Below are positions 43,412 to 51,522 of a DNA stretch of 64,000 bases, piece by piece. The position numbers were made by a program, and so were the translations under genes. Each line of letters begins with the position of its first letter. Within the stretch, counting starts at the first letter, position 1. The stretch comes from Streptomyces humidus (GTDB taxonomy: Bacteria; Actinomycetota; Actinomycetes; Streptomycetales; Streptomycetaceae). The notes beneath the pieces were generated by a model. The model did no database searches. It saw only the letters and a program-made list of their open reading frames with translations, and was not told the DNA's origin. The DNA lies in NCBI RefSeq assembly GCF_014649655.1, contig NZ_BMTL01000005.1, positions 286,976 through 350,975 of the forward strand, given 5' to 3'.

Positions 43412-44401
43412 CTACGCGCGCACTTCTCCCACCGGCAGGAGCGGTTCCCACCAGGAGCGGTTCGCCCGGTACCAGGCGACGGTGGCGGCGATCCCGTCGG
43501 CAAGGTCTATCTCGGGCCGGAAGCCCAGCTCCCGGCGTGCCCTGGTCCCGTCGATCGAGTAGCGCCGGTCGTGGCCCTTGCGGTCCTCCACGTGCTCCAC
43601 CCTGCTCCGGTCCGCGCCGCATGCGGACAGCAGCAAACCCACCAGTTCGCGGTTGCTGAGGGTGGCGCCGCCGCCGATGTGGTAGATCCGGCCGGCCCGG
43701 CCGCGTGTGCGCACCGCCTCGATGCCGCGGACGTGATCGTCGACGTGCAGCCACTCCCTCACGTGCAGACCATCCCCGTACAGCGGCACGTTCCGCCCGT
43801 CCATCAGCAGGGTGGTGAAGCGGGGTACGAGCTTCTCGGGGAACTGATGGGGCCCGTAGTTGTTGGAGCAGCGCGTCACTCGCACGTCCAGACCGTGGCT
43901 GACGTGGTGGGCCAGCGCCAGCAGGTCGGCGGACGCCTTGGACGCGGAGTAGGGGCTGTTGGGGCGCAGCGGGGCGTCCTCGGTCCACGATCCGTGCTCG
44001 ACGGACCCGTACACCTCGTCGGTGGACACCTGGACGAAGGGCGTCGTGTCGTGCCGCCGCGCCGCGTCGAGCAGAGTCTGCGTGCCGTGCACGTTCGTGC
44101 GGACGAAGGCGGAGGCGTCCAGGAGCGAGCGGTCGACGTGTGACTCGGCGGCGAAGTGGACGACCTGGTCCTGACCCGACATCACCCGGTCGACGAGGGC
44201 CGTGTCGCATATGTCACCGTGCACAAACCGGTAGCGGGGGTGGTCGCGCACGGCGGCCAGGTTGGCCGGGATCCCGGCATAGGTGAGTGCGTCGAGCACG
44301 GTCACCACGACATCGGGCGGCCCGTCCGGGCCGAGCAGGGTGCGGACGTAGTGGGAGCCGATGAATCCGGCGCCCCCGGTGACAAGCAGGTGTGTGGTCA
44401 T
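43412..44401 (-). CDS. strE: dTDP-glucose 4,6-dehydratase StrE
   Basis: The protein has 329 residues. It is RmlB-like, with LLVTGGAGFIGSHYVRTLLG, VVHFAAESHVDRSLLD, VSTDEVYGSVE with the Asp-Glu pair, and YSASKASADLL. The NNYGPHQFPEKLVP and REWLHVDDH motifs follow. It converts dTDP-glucose to the 4-keto-6-deoxy sugar for dihydrostreptose. It lies between strD and strL on the same strand. Confidence 0.93.
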   Translation of the reverse strand: MTTHLLVTGGAGFIGSHYVRTLLGPDGPPDVVVTVLDALTYAGIPANLAAVRDHPRYRFVHGDICDTALVDRVMSGQDQVVHFAAESHVDRSLLDASAFVRTNVHGTQTLLDAARRHDTTPFVQVSTDEVYGSVEHGSWTEDAPLRPNSPYSASKASADLLALAHHVSHGLDVRVTRCSNNYGPHQFPEKLVPRFTTLLMDGRNVPLYGDGLHVREWLHVDDHVRGIEAVRTRGRAGRIYHIGGGATLSNRELVGLLLSACGADRSRVEHVEDRKGHDRRYSIDGTRARRELGFRPEIDLADGIAATVAWYRANRSWWEPLLPVGEVRA

Positions 44402-44463
44402 GGCAGCGGGCTCCGCTTTCCGGTCGGAACGTTCGGCAGGGGCGGCAGGGGCGGCGGGGGACG

Positions 44464-45531
44464 TCAGGAGGAGATCTGTGCCTTGCTGTGGTCGCCGAGC
44501 ACCAGGCGGTGCGCGTGCGGCACCGGAGGTGCGGAGGTCACCCGCACGTGACGGCCGATGAGCGAGGCCTCGATGCGGCGCACCCCGGAGATCGAAGCGC
44601 CGCGCAGCACGATGGAGAACTCCACCTCGCTGTCCTCCACCAGGCAGTCCTCGGCGATCGACGTGAACGGTCCCACGTATGATCCGGCCACCACGGCGTT
44701 GGCCCCGATCACCGCGGGGCCCACCACGCGGGAGTTGCGCACCTCTGCGCCCTCCTCGATCCGGACCCGGCCGATGAGCGTGCTGTGCTGGTCGACCAGC
44801 CCCTCGTGCCGTGCCTCGGTCTCCTCCAGGACGAGCCGGTTCACCTCAAGCATGTCGGCCACGTTGCCGGTGTCCTTCCAATAGCCGGTGATCTGCGTGG
44901 AGCGCACGTCGTGGCCGACGTCGATCAGCCACTGGACCGCGTCGGTGATCTCCAGCTCCCCGCGCCAGGACGGCTTGACGGCCCGCACGGCTTCGTGGAT
45001 GGCGGGGGTGAACAGGTAGACGCCGACCAGCGCGAGATCGCTTCTGGGGTGGGCGGGCTTCTCCTCGAGGCTGCGCACCCGGCCCGTCGCGTCCAGTTCG
45101 GCGACGCCGAAGGATCGCGGGTCCGACACGTGAGTGAGGAGCAGGTGCGCGTCCGGGCGGGCCGCCCGGAAGTCCCGGATGGGGCCGTCGATCCCTCCGA
45201 CCACGAAGTTGTCGCCGAGGTACATGACGAAGTCGTCCTCGCCCAGGTAGTCGCGGGCGACCAGTACCGCGTGCGCGAGTCCCAGGGGTTTCGGCTGGGG
45301 AATGTAACTCACGTCGAGACCGAATTTGGAGCCGTCCCCGACGGCCTCGGTGATTTCGTCCGAGGTGTCGCCCACGACGATACCGACCTCGCGGACGCCG
45401 GCGGCGGCTATGGCCTCGAGTCCGTAGAAGAGGACCGGTTTGTTGGCGACGGGCACCAGTTGTTTCGCGGAGGTGTGCGTGATGGGCCTGAGGCGGGTAC
45501 CTGATCCGCCGGCCAGTACGAGCGCTTTCAT
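44464..45531 (-). CDS. strD: Glucose-1-phosphate thymidylyltransferase StrD
   Basis: The protein has 355 residues. It opens with the nucleotidyltransferase motif MKALVLAGGSGTRLRPITHT and has VMYLGDNFV for the metal site. A C-terminal left-handed beta-helix of hexad repeats follows, marking the long form found in antibiotic clusters. It makes dTDP-glucose, the first step of the dihydrostreptose branch. It is the first gene of strD-strE-strL and diverges from strR across 418 bases. Confidence 0.92.
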   Translation of the reverse strand: MKALVLAGGSGTRLRPITHTSAKQLVPVANKPVLFYGLEAIAAAGVREVGIVVGDTSDEITEAVGDGSKFGLDVSYIPQPKPLGLAHAVLVARDYLGEDDFVMYLGDNFVVGGIDGPIRDFRAARPDAHLLLTHVSDPRSFGVAELDATGRVRSLEEKPAHPRSDLALVGVYLFTPAIHEAVRAVKPSWRGELEITDAVQWLIDVGHDVRSTQITGYWKDTGNVADMLEVNRLVLEETEARHEGLVDQHSTLIGRVRIEEGAEVRNSRVVGPAVIGANAVVAGSYVGPFTSIAEDCLVEDSEVEFSIVLRGASISGVRRIEASLIGRHVRVTSAPPVPHAHRLVLGDHSKAQISS

Positions 45532-45608
45532 TTCGTTCTCCCTGTGTGGTCGTGGATCACAGCGTTCCGGCGCGGCGTAGGAAGGGGGTACGCAGCCGTA
45601 TACCGGCG

Positions 45609-45638
45609 ATAAAATTCCGGGAGTCCGGCTCGTTTCAA
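45609..45638 (-). promoter_or_regulatory. Putative strD promoter
   Basis: On the minus strand TTGAAA (45638-45633) and TTTTAT (45614-45609) are 18 bases apart. They lie about 80 bases before the strD start. Confidence 0.4.
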
Positions 45639-45830
45639 GACGTGTGAGTACCCCTTTTGCGCTAAGACTCCGTCCGTCTGGATGCCTGATCGGCCCTCGT
45701 GGGTGGCCGAAAAGGACGGCCGCAGGCCCGGATGGGCGGCTGCCCACGTCAGGGCGACGCCATCTGTTGTACGGGAAGCCCTCGTGACAACGAGGCGTGG
45801 CTCCCTCGCACCCTTCGAGGCGAGGGGCGA

Positions 45831-45840
45831 ATATCGGCCA
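45831..45840 (-). promoter_or_regulatory. Candidate AdpA site upstream of strR
   Basis: On the minus strand TGGCCGATAT matches the AdpA consensus TGGCSNGWWY in 9 of 10 positions. A weaker match, TGGCCGAAAA, is on the plus strand at 45704-45713. In S. griseus AdpA activates strR from two upstream sites, so the position is sensible. Confidence 0.4.
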
Positions 45841-45852
45841 CTTTGTTCAAAC

Positions 45853-45881
45853 TTTACTCAACCGGGCACAGGTGATAGGCA
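45853..45881 (+). promoter_or_regulatory. Putative strR promoter
   Basis: TTTACT (45853-45858), 17 bases and TAGGCA (45876-45881) would start transcription about 60 bases before the strR ATG. The sequence around it is noticeably AT-richer than the window. Confidence 0.35.
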
Positions 45882-45949
45882 TATGACGAGTGAAAGTTTG
45901 AGGCGATTCTCCGTGCTGCCGTGAAGGCCTGGCGACCGAAGGATGGTTA

Positions 45950-47050
45950 ATGGAGCCTAATGCAGGTGACAATCCCTTTCAAGCTCGTGACCGACCGACC
46001 GGGTCCACGGGAGCACCAGATGAATACGGCTTACAATTATCCGACACCTTCATGGTGCCCATCAATTCCCTCCGCGCGTCGGAATCCCCGCGCAGCGCGG
46101 GCGAGGACGCCGATCACATTCGCACCCTCGCCGAATCGGGGGCGGTACTCCCGCCCATCGTCGTGATGTCGTCCACCATGCGCGTCATCGACGGCATGCA
46201 CCGGCTCAGAGCGGTCGAACTCCGGGGCGAGACCGAGATCGCGGTCCGCTACTTCGAAGGCGAGGAGAACGAGGCGTTCGTCCTCGCCGTCAAGTCCAAC
46301 ATCGCCCACGGCCTGCCGCTCACCCTGGACGACCGCAAGGCCGCCGCCAGGCGCATCCTGCGGACCCACCCCCTGTGGTCCGACCGGGCCATCGGGCGGG
46401 CGACCGGACTCTCCGCCAAGACGGTCGGCGCCGTCCGGGCGTGTTCGACTGCGGTAGTTCCCCAGTCGAACGTACGCATCGGCAGCGACGGCCGGTCCCG
46501 CCCGCTCGATCCCACCGAAGGGCGTCGGCTGGCGGGCCGGCTGATCGAACAGAATCCCTCGGCGCCCTTGCGCCAGATCGCCGCCCAGGCCGGCGTGTCC
46601 CTCGGCACCGCCTCCGACGTCCGCAGGCGACTGCGCCGCGGCGAGAGCCCTCTGCCCGGCGGGGACCGCGAGCGCGACACCACGGCGGACACCCCCGCGC
46701 CGGCCCGCAGCGAGCGCGCCGAGGAGATCCGCCCTTCGCGTGCCCTCCTGTTGCGCCATCTCAGCCGCGACCCGTCCATCCGGCTCACCGAGGACGGCCG
46801 GGTGCTGCTGCGCTGGCTCAACGTGGTCGCCGTCCACAGCAGGGACTGGGCCCGGCTCCTCAGCAACGTTCCGCCCCACCGCGTCGAGACCATCGCCGAA
46901 CTGGCCCGCGGCTGTGCCGAGACCTGGGAGCGGGTGGCCGAGCAGCTCGAACGGGCCGGCTCCGGCGCCGACGGAGTACCGTCACCCCGCGCCGGCGCCG
47001 GCGACCCCCGTGACCGAGTGCCCCCGCCCGCTCTTCGGCGCAGGGTCTGA
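45950..47050 (+). CDS. strR: Pathway-specific activator StrR (ParB-like)
   Basis: The protein has 366 residues. Residues 33-115 form a ParB-like domain (VPINSLRASESPR, MRVIDGMHRLRAVELRGETE). A helix-turn-helix lies at about 143-163 (WSDRAIGRATGLSAKTVG) and a second one near 205-230 (LRQIAAQAGVSLGTASDVRR). StrR activates the biosynthetic operons by binding GTTCGACTG-N11-CAGTCGAAC, and a perfect copy lies within its own coding region. AAGGATGG precedes the ATG. It is upstream of strA, as in S. griseus. Confidence 0.92.
   Translation: MEPNAGDNPFQARDRPTGSTGAPDEYGLQLSDTFMVPINSLRASESPRSAGEDADHIRTLAESGAVLPPIVVMSSTMRVIDGMHRLRAVELRGETEIAVRYFEGEENEAFVLAVKSNIAHGLPLTLDDRKAAARRILRTHPLWSDRAIGRATGLSAKTVGAVRACSTAVVPQSNVRIGSDGRSRPLDPTEGRRLAGRLIEQNPSAPLRQIAAQAGVSLGTASDVRRRLRRGESPLPGGDRERDTTADTPAPARSERAEEIRPSRALLLRHLSRDPSIRLTEDGRVLLRWLNVVAVHSRDWARLLSNVPPHRVETIAELARGCAETWERVAEQLERAGSGADGVPSPRAGAGDPRDRVPPPALRRRV
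46443..46471 (+). promoter_or_regulatory. Perfect StrR operator inside strR
   Basis: GTTCGACTG (46443-46451), 11 bases and CAGTCGAAC (46463-46471) match the consensus exactly. The site encodes the linker after the first helix-turn-helix (RACSTAVVPQSNVR). It could serve autoregulation or act on strA/strB1 downstream. Confidence 0.88.
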
Positions 47051-47124
47051 GCCGTGCCGCACCGTCCCGGTCTCCTGCCGCGCCCGTCAGAATCACCTCA
47101 CGCCACCGGCCCCACACCGCGGAG

Positions 47125-47166
47125 CCCTACGACACCCAGCCCTACGACACCCACCCCTACGACACC
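47125..47166 (+). repeat. Three 15-bp repeats between strR and strA
   Basis: CCCTACGACACC plus three variable bases occurs three times (47125, 47140, 47155), about 90 bases before strA. No hairpin forms. It may affect the strA leader. Confidence 0.75.
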
Positions 47167-47256
47167 GCAAGGCCGCCGGGCCGCGCGGCCGGAACCCCGC
47201 TCGGGTCCCGGGACCGTCCCCGGCGCACAGCTCACTTTCTCCGAAGGAAACACCCC

Positions 47257-48180
47257 ATGAGCAGGCCCGTATCCATCGCCATCCCCGACGCCCTCACCGC
47301 GTCGTACACCAGAAGCGGCCGAGAAGAGGAACGCGCCTGGATCGCAGCCCTGCCCGAGCTGGTCGCGACCTTCCTGGACCGATGGCGACTGCGGCCGGAC
47401 GGCAAAGCGGGTTCTGGCGAGGCCTCGCTCGTCGTGCCGGTGCGGCGCGCGGACGGCACCCGGGCCGCGCTCAAGCTCCAGATGCCACGCGAGGAGTCCG
47501 CCGCCGCACTGACCGGACTGCGCGCGTGGAACGGCGACGGCATCGTGCGGCTGCTCGACCACGACCCGGAAAGCAGCACGATGCTCCTCGAACGCCTGGA
47601 CGGCTCCCGCACCCTGGCCTGCGTCGAGGACGACGACACAGCCACCGGCGTCCTCGCGGGACTCCTCGCCCGGCTGCACGCCGTCCCGGCGCCCGAGGGA
47701 CTGCGCCACCTCCGTGACATCGCGCGAGAGATGCTCGACGAGGCGCCGAAAGCCGTCACCGCGCTGACCGACCCCGGCGACCGGCGCCGACTGAGCGGCT
47801 GGGCCGCCGTCGTCACCGAACTGGCCGATGAGCCGGGGGACCGCATGCTGCACTGGGACCTGCACTACGACAACGTCCTGGCCGCCGCGCGTGAACCCTG
47901 GCTCGCCATCGATCCCGAGCCCCTGGTCGGAGACCCCGGCTTCGACCTCTGGCCCGGCCTGGAATCCGGCTTCGACAAGCTCGCCGCCTCCGGCGACGCC
48001 CCGCGCGTGCTGCGCCGGCGCTTCGACCTGCTGACCGAGACCCTCGGCCTCGACCGGGAGCGCGCGGCCGGCTGGACCCTCGGGCGCCTGCTCCAGAACA
48101 CGCTGTGGGACATCGAGGACGGCAAGACCGTCGTCGATCCCTCCCAGATCGCCGTGGCCGAGGCGCTGGCCCGCTACTGA
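47257..48180 (+). CDS. strA: Streptomycin 6-phosphotransferase APH(6), StrA/AphD
   Basis: The protein has 307 residues, the same length as S. griseus APH(6)-Ia, and is very similar throughout (SGEASLVVPV, ADGTRAALKLQMPREE, MLLERLDGSRTLA, LLQNTLWDIEDG). The catalytic loop is HWDLHYDNVLAA with Asp201, followed by IDPEPLVGDPGFDLWP. It phosphorylates streptomycin on the streptidine 6-OH. This gives self-resistance and keeps the antibiotic inactive until StrK acts. AAGGAAA precedes the ATG. Confidence 0.95.
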   Translation: MSRPVSIAIPDALTASYTRSGREEERAWIAALPELVATFLDRWRLRPDGKAGSGEASLVVPVRRADGTRAALKLQMPREESAAALTGLRAWNGDGIVRLLDHDPESSTMLLERLDGSRTLACVEDDDTATGVLAGLLARLHAVPAPEGLRHLRDIAREMLDEAPKAVTALTDPGDRRRLSGWAAVVTELADEPGDRMLHWDLHYDNVLAAAREPWLAIDPEPLVGDPGFDLWPGLESGFDKLAASGDAPRVLRRRFDLLTETLGLDRERAAGWTLGRLLQNTLWDIEDGKTVVDPSQIAVAEALARY

Positions 48181-48187
48181 GGAGCCT

Positions 48188-48224
48188 CACCGGCACACCG
48201 GCACACCGGCACACCGGCACACCG
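48188..48224 (+). repeat. 8-bp tandem repeat after strA
   Basis: CACCGGCA is repeated four times with a partial fifth, starting 7 bases after the strA stop. It is a simple-sequence tract prone to length change. Confidence 0.8.
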
Positions 48225-48411
48225 CGCGACATCCACCTCGCGGACACGGACCCACCAGGAGGGCAGCCGTGTGCGTGGGCGCAGGCGGCCCGGCCGTCGT
48301 CCGATCCGCTCACCCTTCACGAGCCCGCTCTCGCACGAGAAAGCGGCCCTGTTCAACCGCGTGCGCTGCGGGCGCGGATCCCGTCTCCTCGATCCGTGCC
48401 CACGCTGAAAG

Positions 48412-48441
48412 TGCTCATGATCGAGGGGGCGGTGTTAGCCT
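48412..48441 (+). promoter_or_regulatory. Possible strB1 promoter in the strA-strB1 gap
   Basis: TGCTCA (48412-48417), 18 bases and TAGCCT (48436-48441) share spacing and the downstream TAGCCTTC with the stsG promoter candidate. If used, strB1 has a leader of over 300 bases. The gap from 48181 to 48775 contains no gene, and no full StrR operator was found in it. Confidence 0.35.
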
Positions 48442-48775
48442 TCGAAAGGTCCGGAGATCGCGACCGACCGGATCCGGGATCATCAGTAAGTCCCCTGTGG
48501 GATAAGGAAGTTGGAGCAGCCCCCGTCTCTCCCTTCCCGTGCCGGCGGCACGCTGCGGTCCGCCGGATTCCGCGCTCTGCCGGGACACGACCCCGCCCCC
48601 GGTGCGGCCTACGGCCGCCCGGTGCGCTTCCGGGCGGCCGTACGCCGCGCATCCAGCCGGGACGGTGCAGGGCCGGACGGCACCGTCCCGGACTTCGCAC
48701 GGCCTGCCCCTGTGCTGGCCGACGGCGGCCCGCGCCCCGGCCGCCGACACCACGCCCATCCATCTGAGGAGTGCT

Positions 48776-49822
48776 ATGAGCCTGGTCGACGTGCACAACG
48801 AGTGGGACCCGCTGGAGGAGATCATCATCGGGACGGCTGCGGGCGCCCGAGTGCCCCGGGCCGACCGGAGCGTCTTCGCGGTGGAGTACGCGGGGGACTA
48901 TGACAGCCAGGAGCAGATACCCTCCGGCGCCTACCCGGACCGGGTGCTGAAGGAGACCGAAGAGGAACTCGACATCCTGGCGGCGGAGTTGACCAAGCTC
49001 GGCGTCACCGTCCGCAGGCCCGGAGCGCGCGACAATGCAGCGCTGATCACGACGCCCGACTGGGAGACGGACGGCTTCCACGACTACTGCCCGCGCGACG
49101 GCCTCCTGGCCGTCGGCGACACCGTCATCGAGACGCCGATGGCGCTGCGCGCCCGCTTCCTCGAACCCCTCGCCTACAAGGACATCCTCCTCGAGTACTT
49201 CAACAGCGGCGCGCGCTGGCTGTCGGCCCCCAAACCCCGGCTGACGGACGCCTCCTACGACCCCCAGGCCCCGGCCGGCGAGCGGCTCACCGACGTGGAG
49301 CCCGTCTTCGACGCCGCCAACGTGCTGCGCTTCGGCACGGACCTGCTGTACCTCGTCTCCGACAGCGGCAACGAACTCGGCGCACGCTGGCTGCAGTCGG
49401 CGGTCGGCGACACCTACACGGTGCACCCCTGCCGCAAGCTGTACGCCTCCACCCACGTGGACTCCACCATCGTTCCGCTGCGTCCCGGGCTCGTCCTCGT
49501 CAACCCCTCGCGGGTCAACGACGCGAACATGCCGGACTTCCTGCGCTCGTGGGAGACCCTCACCTGCCCCGACCTCGTCGACATAGGCTTCACCGGCGAC
49601 AAGCCGCACTGCTCGGTGTGGATCGGGATGAACCTCCTGGTGGTACGGCCCGACCTGGCCGTCGTGGACCGGCGTCAGACCGCGCTGATCAAGCTGCTGG
49701 AGAAGCACGGCATGAACGTGCTGCCGCTGCAGCTGACCCACTCACGCACCCTGGGCGGCGGCTTCCACTGCGCGACGCTCGACGTCCGGCGCACCGGCTC
49801 GCTGGAGACCTACCGGTTCTGA
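48776..49822 (+). CDS. strB1: L-arginine:scyllo-inosamine-4-phosphate amidinotransferase StrB1
   Basis: The protein has 348 residues with the full AGAT-type active site at the known StrB1 positions: Asp179 in VFDAAN, His227 in STHVDS and Cys332 in GGFHCATLDVRRTG. It transfers the amidino group of arginine to scyllo-inosamine-4-phosphate, a key streptidine step. Since StrB2 here is degenerate, StrB1 is the only enzyme in the window able to perform both amidinations. CTGAGGAG lies before the ATG. strF follows. Confidence 0.95.
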   Translation: MSLVDVHNEWDPLEEIIIGTAAGARVPRADRSVFAVEYAGDYDSQEQIPSGAYPDRVLKETEEELDILAAELTKLGVTVRRPGARDNAALITTPDWETDGFHDYCPRDGLLAVGDTVIETPMALRARFLEPLAYKDILLEYFNSGARWLSAPKPRLTDASYDPQAPAGERLTDVEPVFDAANVLRFGTDLLYLVSDSGNELGARWLQSAVGDTYTVHPCRKLYASTHVDSTIVPLRPGLVLVNPSRVNDANMPDFLRSWETLTCPDLVDIGFTGDKPHCSVWIGMNLLVVRPDLAVVDRRQTALIKLLEKHGMNVLPLQLTHSRTLGGGFHCATLDVRRTGSLETYRF

Positions 49823-49904
49823 CGCCGCCCGTCCGCCGCGCGGCCACGACCGGCCGCCGCGCGCGGTCCGCCCCAGTCCACGACTCCTGCAGGAGGCGAC
49901 CAAC

Positions 49905-50750
49905 GTGATCGGTTACGGCGTCTGCGTCGGCCCGGGCAACCTGTTCCATCGCCTGAGCCTGCCGGCCATCGAGCGGGTCCGCACACCGGGCAGCCCGGTG
50001 TTCACCATGCGCAACCAGCGCTCCCTCTTCGCCGCGTACAACGCCATGTTCGACCAGGCCGCCGCCAACTCCGATGTCACCGGCCTGGTGATGCTCCACG
50101 ACGACGTGGAGCTGCGCAAGAATCCCGCCGACGTGGCGCAGTCGGTGTTCGAGGACGACTCCGTCGGCATGCTCGGCTCGGTCGGCGGCTCCGACACCGT
50201 CTCGCTGGCCTGGTGGAACGAGAGGGAGACCCGGCGCGGCCGGGTCACCGACTACGACAAGGTGCACGACTACGGCTCCGACCGGTACGAGGTCCACGCC
50301 GTCGACGACGTCATCCTCTGCGTCAACCGCTGGACCATCGAGAACATCCGCTTCCCCGAAGGCCACTACCGCGGATTCGAAGGTCTCGGGGTCATCCTCG
50401 CCACCCTTGTGCGTGCCGCGGGCAAGCGGGTGATGGTGCAGGATCTGCAGGACGTCATGCACCACAACGACGGACGCGGCTTCAACGGACTGAAGGACTG
50501 GCGGCACAACGAACTGCGCTGGCAGCGCGAGTTCTTCGACCTGAGTCCGCTGGAGCGCCTGGGCAACCACCTGGAACGGCTCACGATCCCAGCCATCCCC
50601 GCGCGACTCGCCGCCCGCAGGCTCATGATGCGCGCGACCGGCGAGATCCACCGGGCCAGCGATGGCGAGACGGGGGACCCGGTGATCGACGAACTGGTCG
50701 GCGGCTGGTACCGGCGGTGCACTCGCCTGCGCGGCCGCTTGTTGGTGTGA
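49905..50750 (+). CDS. strF: StrF, glycosyltransferase-like/N-methyl-L-glucosamine branch
   Basis: The protein has 281 residues from a GTG with AGGAGG upstream. It has a GT-A-like start (VCVGPGNLFHRLSLPAIERV, FAAYNAMFDQAAANSDVTGL) with the acidic VMLHDDVELRKNP as a possible metal-nucleotide motif, and later VQDLQDVMHHNDGRGFNGL. It corresponds to StrF, tentatively placed in N-methyl-L-glucosamine formation. strG follows 9 bases later, so it is in one operon with strB1, strG and strH. Confidence 0.82.
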   Translation: MIGYGVCVGPGNLFHRLSLPAIERVRTPGSPVFTMRNQRSLFAAYNAMFDQAAANSDVTGLVMLHDDVELRKNPADVAQSVFEDDSVGMLGSVGGSDTVSLAWWNERETRRGRVTDYDKVHDYGSDRYEVHAVDDVILCVNRWTIENIRFPEGHYRGFEGLGVILATLVRAAGKRVMVQDLQDVMHHNDGRGFNGLKDWRHNELRWQREFFDLSPLERLGNHLERLTIPAIPARLAARRLMMRATGEIHRASDGETGDPVIDELVGGWYRRCTRLRGRLLV

Positions 50751-50759
50751 GGAGAGCAC

Positions 50760-51359
50760 ATGGCGACACACACACGGCTGCGCTACGACGCGGCCAAGGT
50801 CGGCCTGGCCGACCTCGTCCGTAAGGTGCTGGACGTCGACGACCTGGAGGGCCTGGCGGCCAGCGAGCGACTCGCCACCCGGGAGACCGATCAGAGAACG
50901 CCGTACCACAAGCGGTTCTACGAGCACTTCGACGCCGTCTCGCCCGCCTACCGCCTGCTGGCGCGGCACCTGCTCGGCGACACCGCCGACGACGTCTACC
51001 TCCAGCGGATCCCGACCTTCCGGGTACACCTGCGCAACTCCGTCGCGGTGGGCTCGTGGCACCGGGACCGCGACTTCGGTCACGATCCGGCGGAAGTCAA
51101 CTACTGGGTGCCGCTCACCCGTGCCTACGGCAACAACACCCTGTGGATCGACAGCGAACCCGTGCACGCCGAGTACGGCGACGTCATCGTCTTCGATGGC
51201 GCCAACTCCTGGCATGGCAACGTCGTCAACGACACGGAGACCAGCCGCGTCAGCATCGACTTCCGCACGATTCCCCGGTCCGCCTACCGGCCCACCACCA
51301 AGAAGTCCGTCTCCTTCGAAATGCCCTTCCTGCTGGGCGAGTACTGGGACGTCGTCTGA
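50760..51359 (+). CDS. strG: StrG, non-heme-oxygenase-like protein of the N-methyl-L-glucosamine branch
   Basis: The protein has 199 residues and matches StrG of S. griseus in size and place. It shows SWHRDRDFGHDPAEVNYWVP, then NNTLWIDSEPVHAEYGDVIV, then GANSWHGNVV and RVSIDFRT. This is the HxD...H...R layout of 2-oxoglutarate/Fe(II) oxygenase-like cupins. GAGGAGAG precedes the ATG. Its precise reaction is not established. Confidence 0.82.
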   Translation: MATHTRLRYDAAKVGLADLVRKVLDVDDLEGLAASERLATRETDQRTPYHKRFYEHFDAVSPAYRLLARHLLGDTADDVYLQRIPTFRVHLRNSVAVGSWHRDRDFGHDPAEVNYWVPLTRAYGNNTLWIDSEPVHAEYGDVIVFDGANSWHGNVVNDTETSRVSIDFRTIPRSAYRPTTKKSVSFEMPFLLGEYWDVV

Positions 51360-51522
51360 CCCGCGCCCGACGCCCACGCGACGAGGGGGCCGGCGCCGAC
51401 CCGCCCCGCTGCGCCCTGCCCCGCGTCGCCCCGGCGAGGCGGTCCTCGCGCACCCGGCAGCCCCACCGCACACCCCCGTCTTCCGGGGACACCCGGCGGC
51501 ACGCACGGAAACGGCCACCAAC

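Noticed and set aside
48412..48441. StrR operator upstream of strB1
   Set aside because: I searched the gap for GTTCGACTG and CAGTCGAAC arms and found no pair; only a promoter-like pair is kept.
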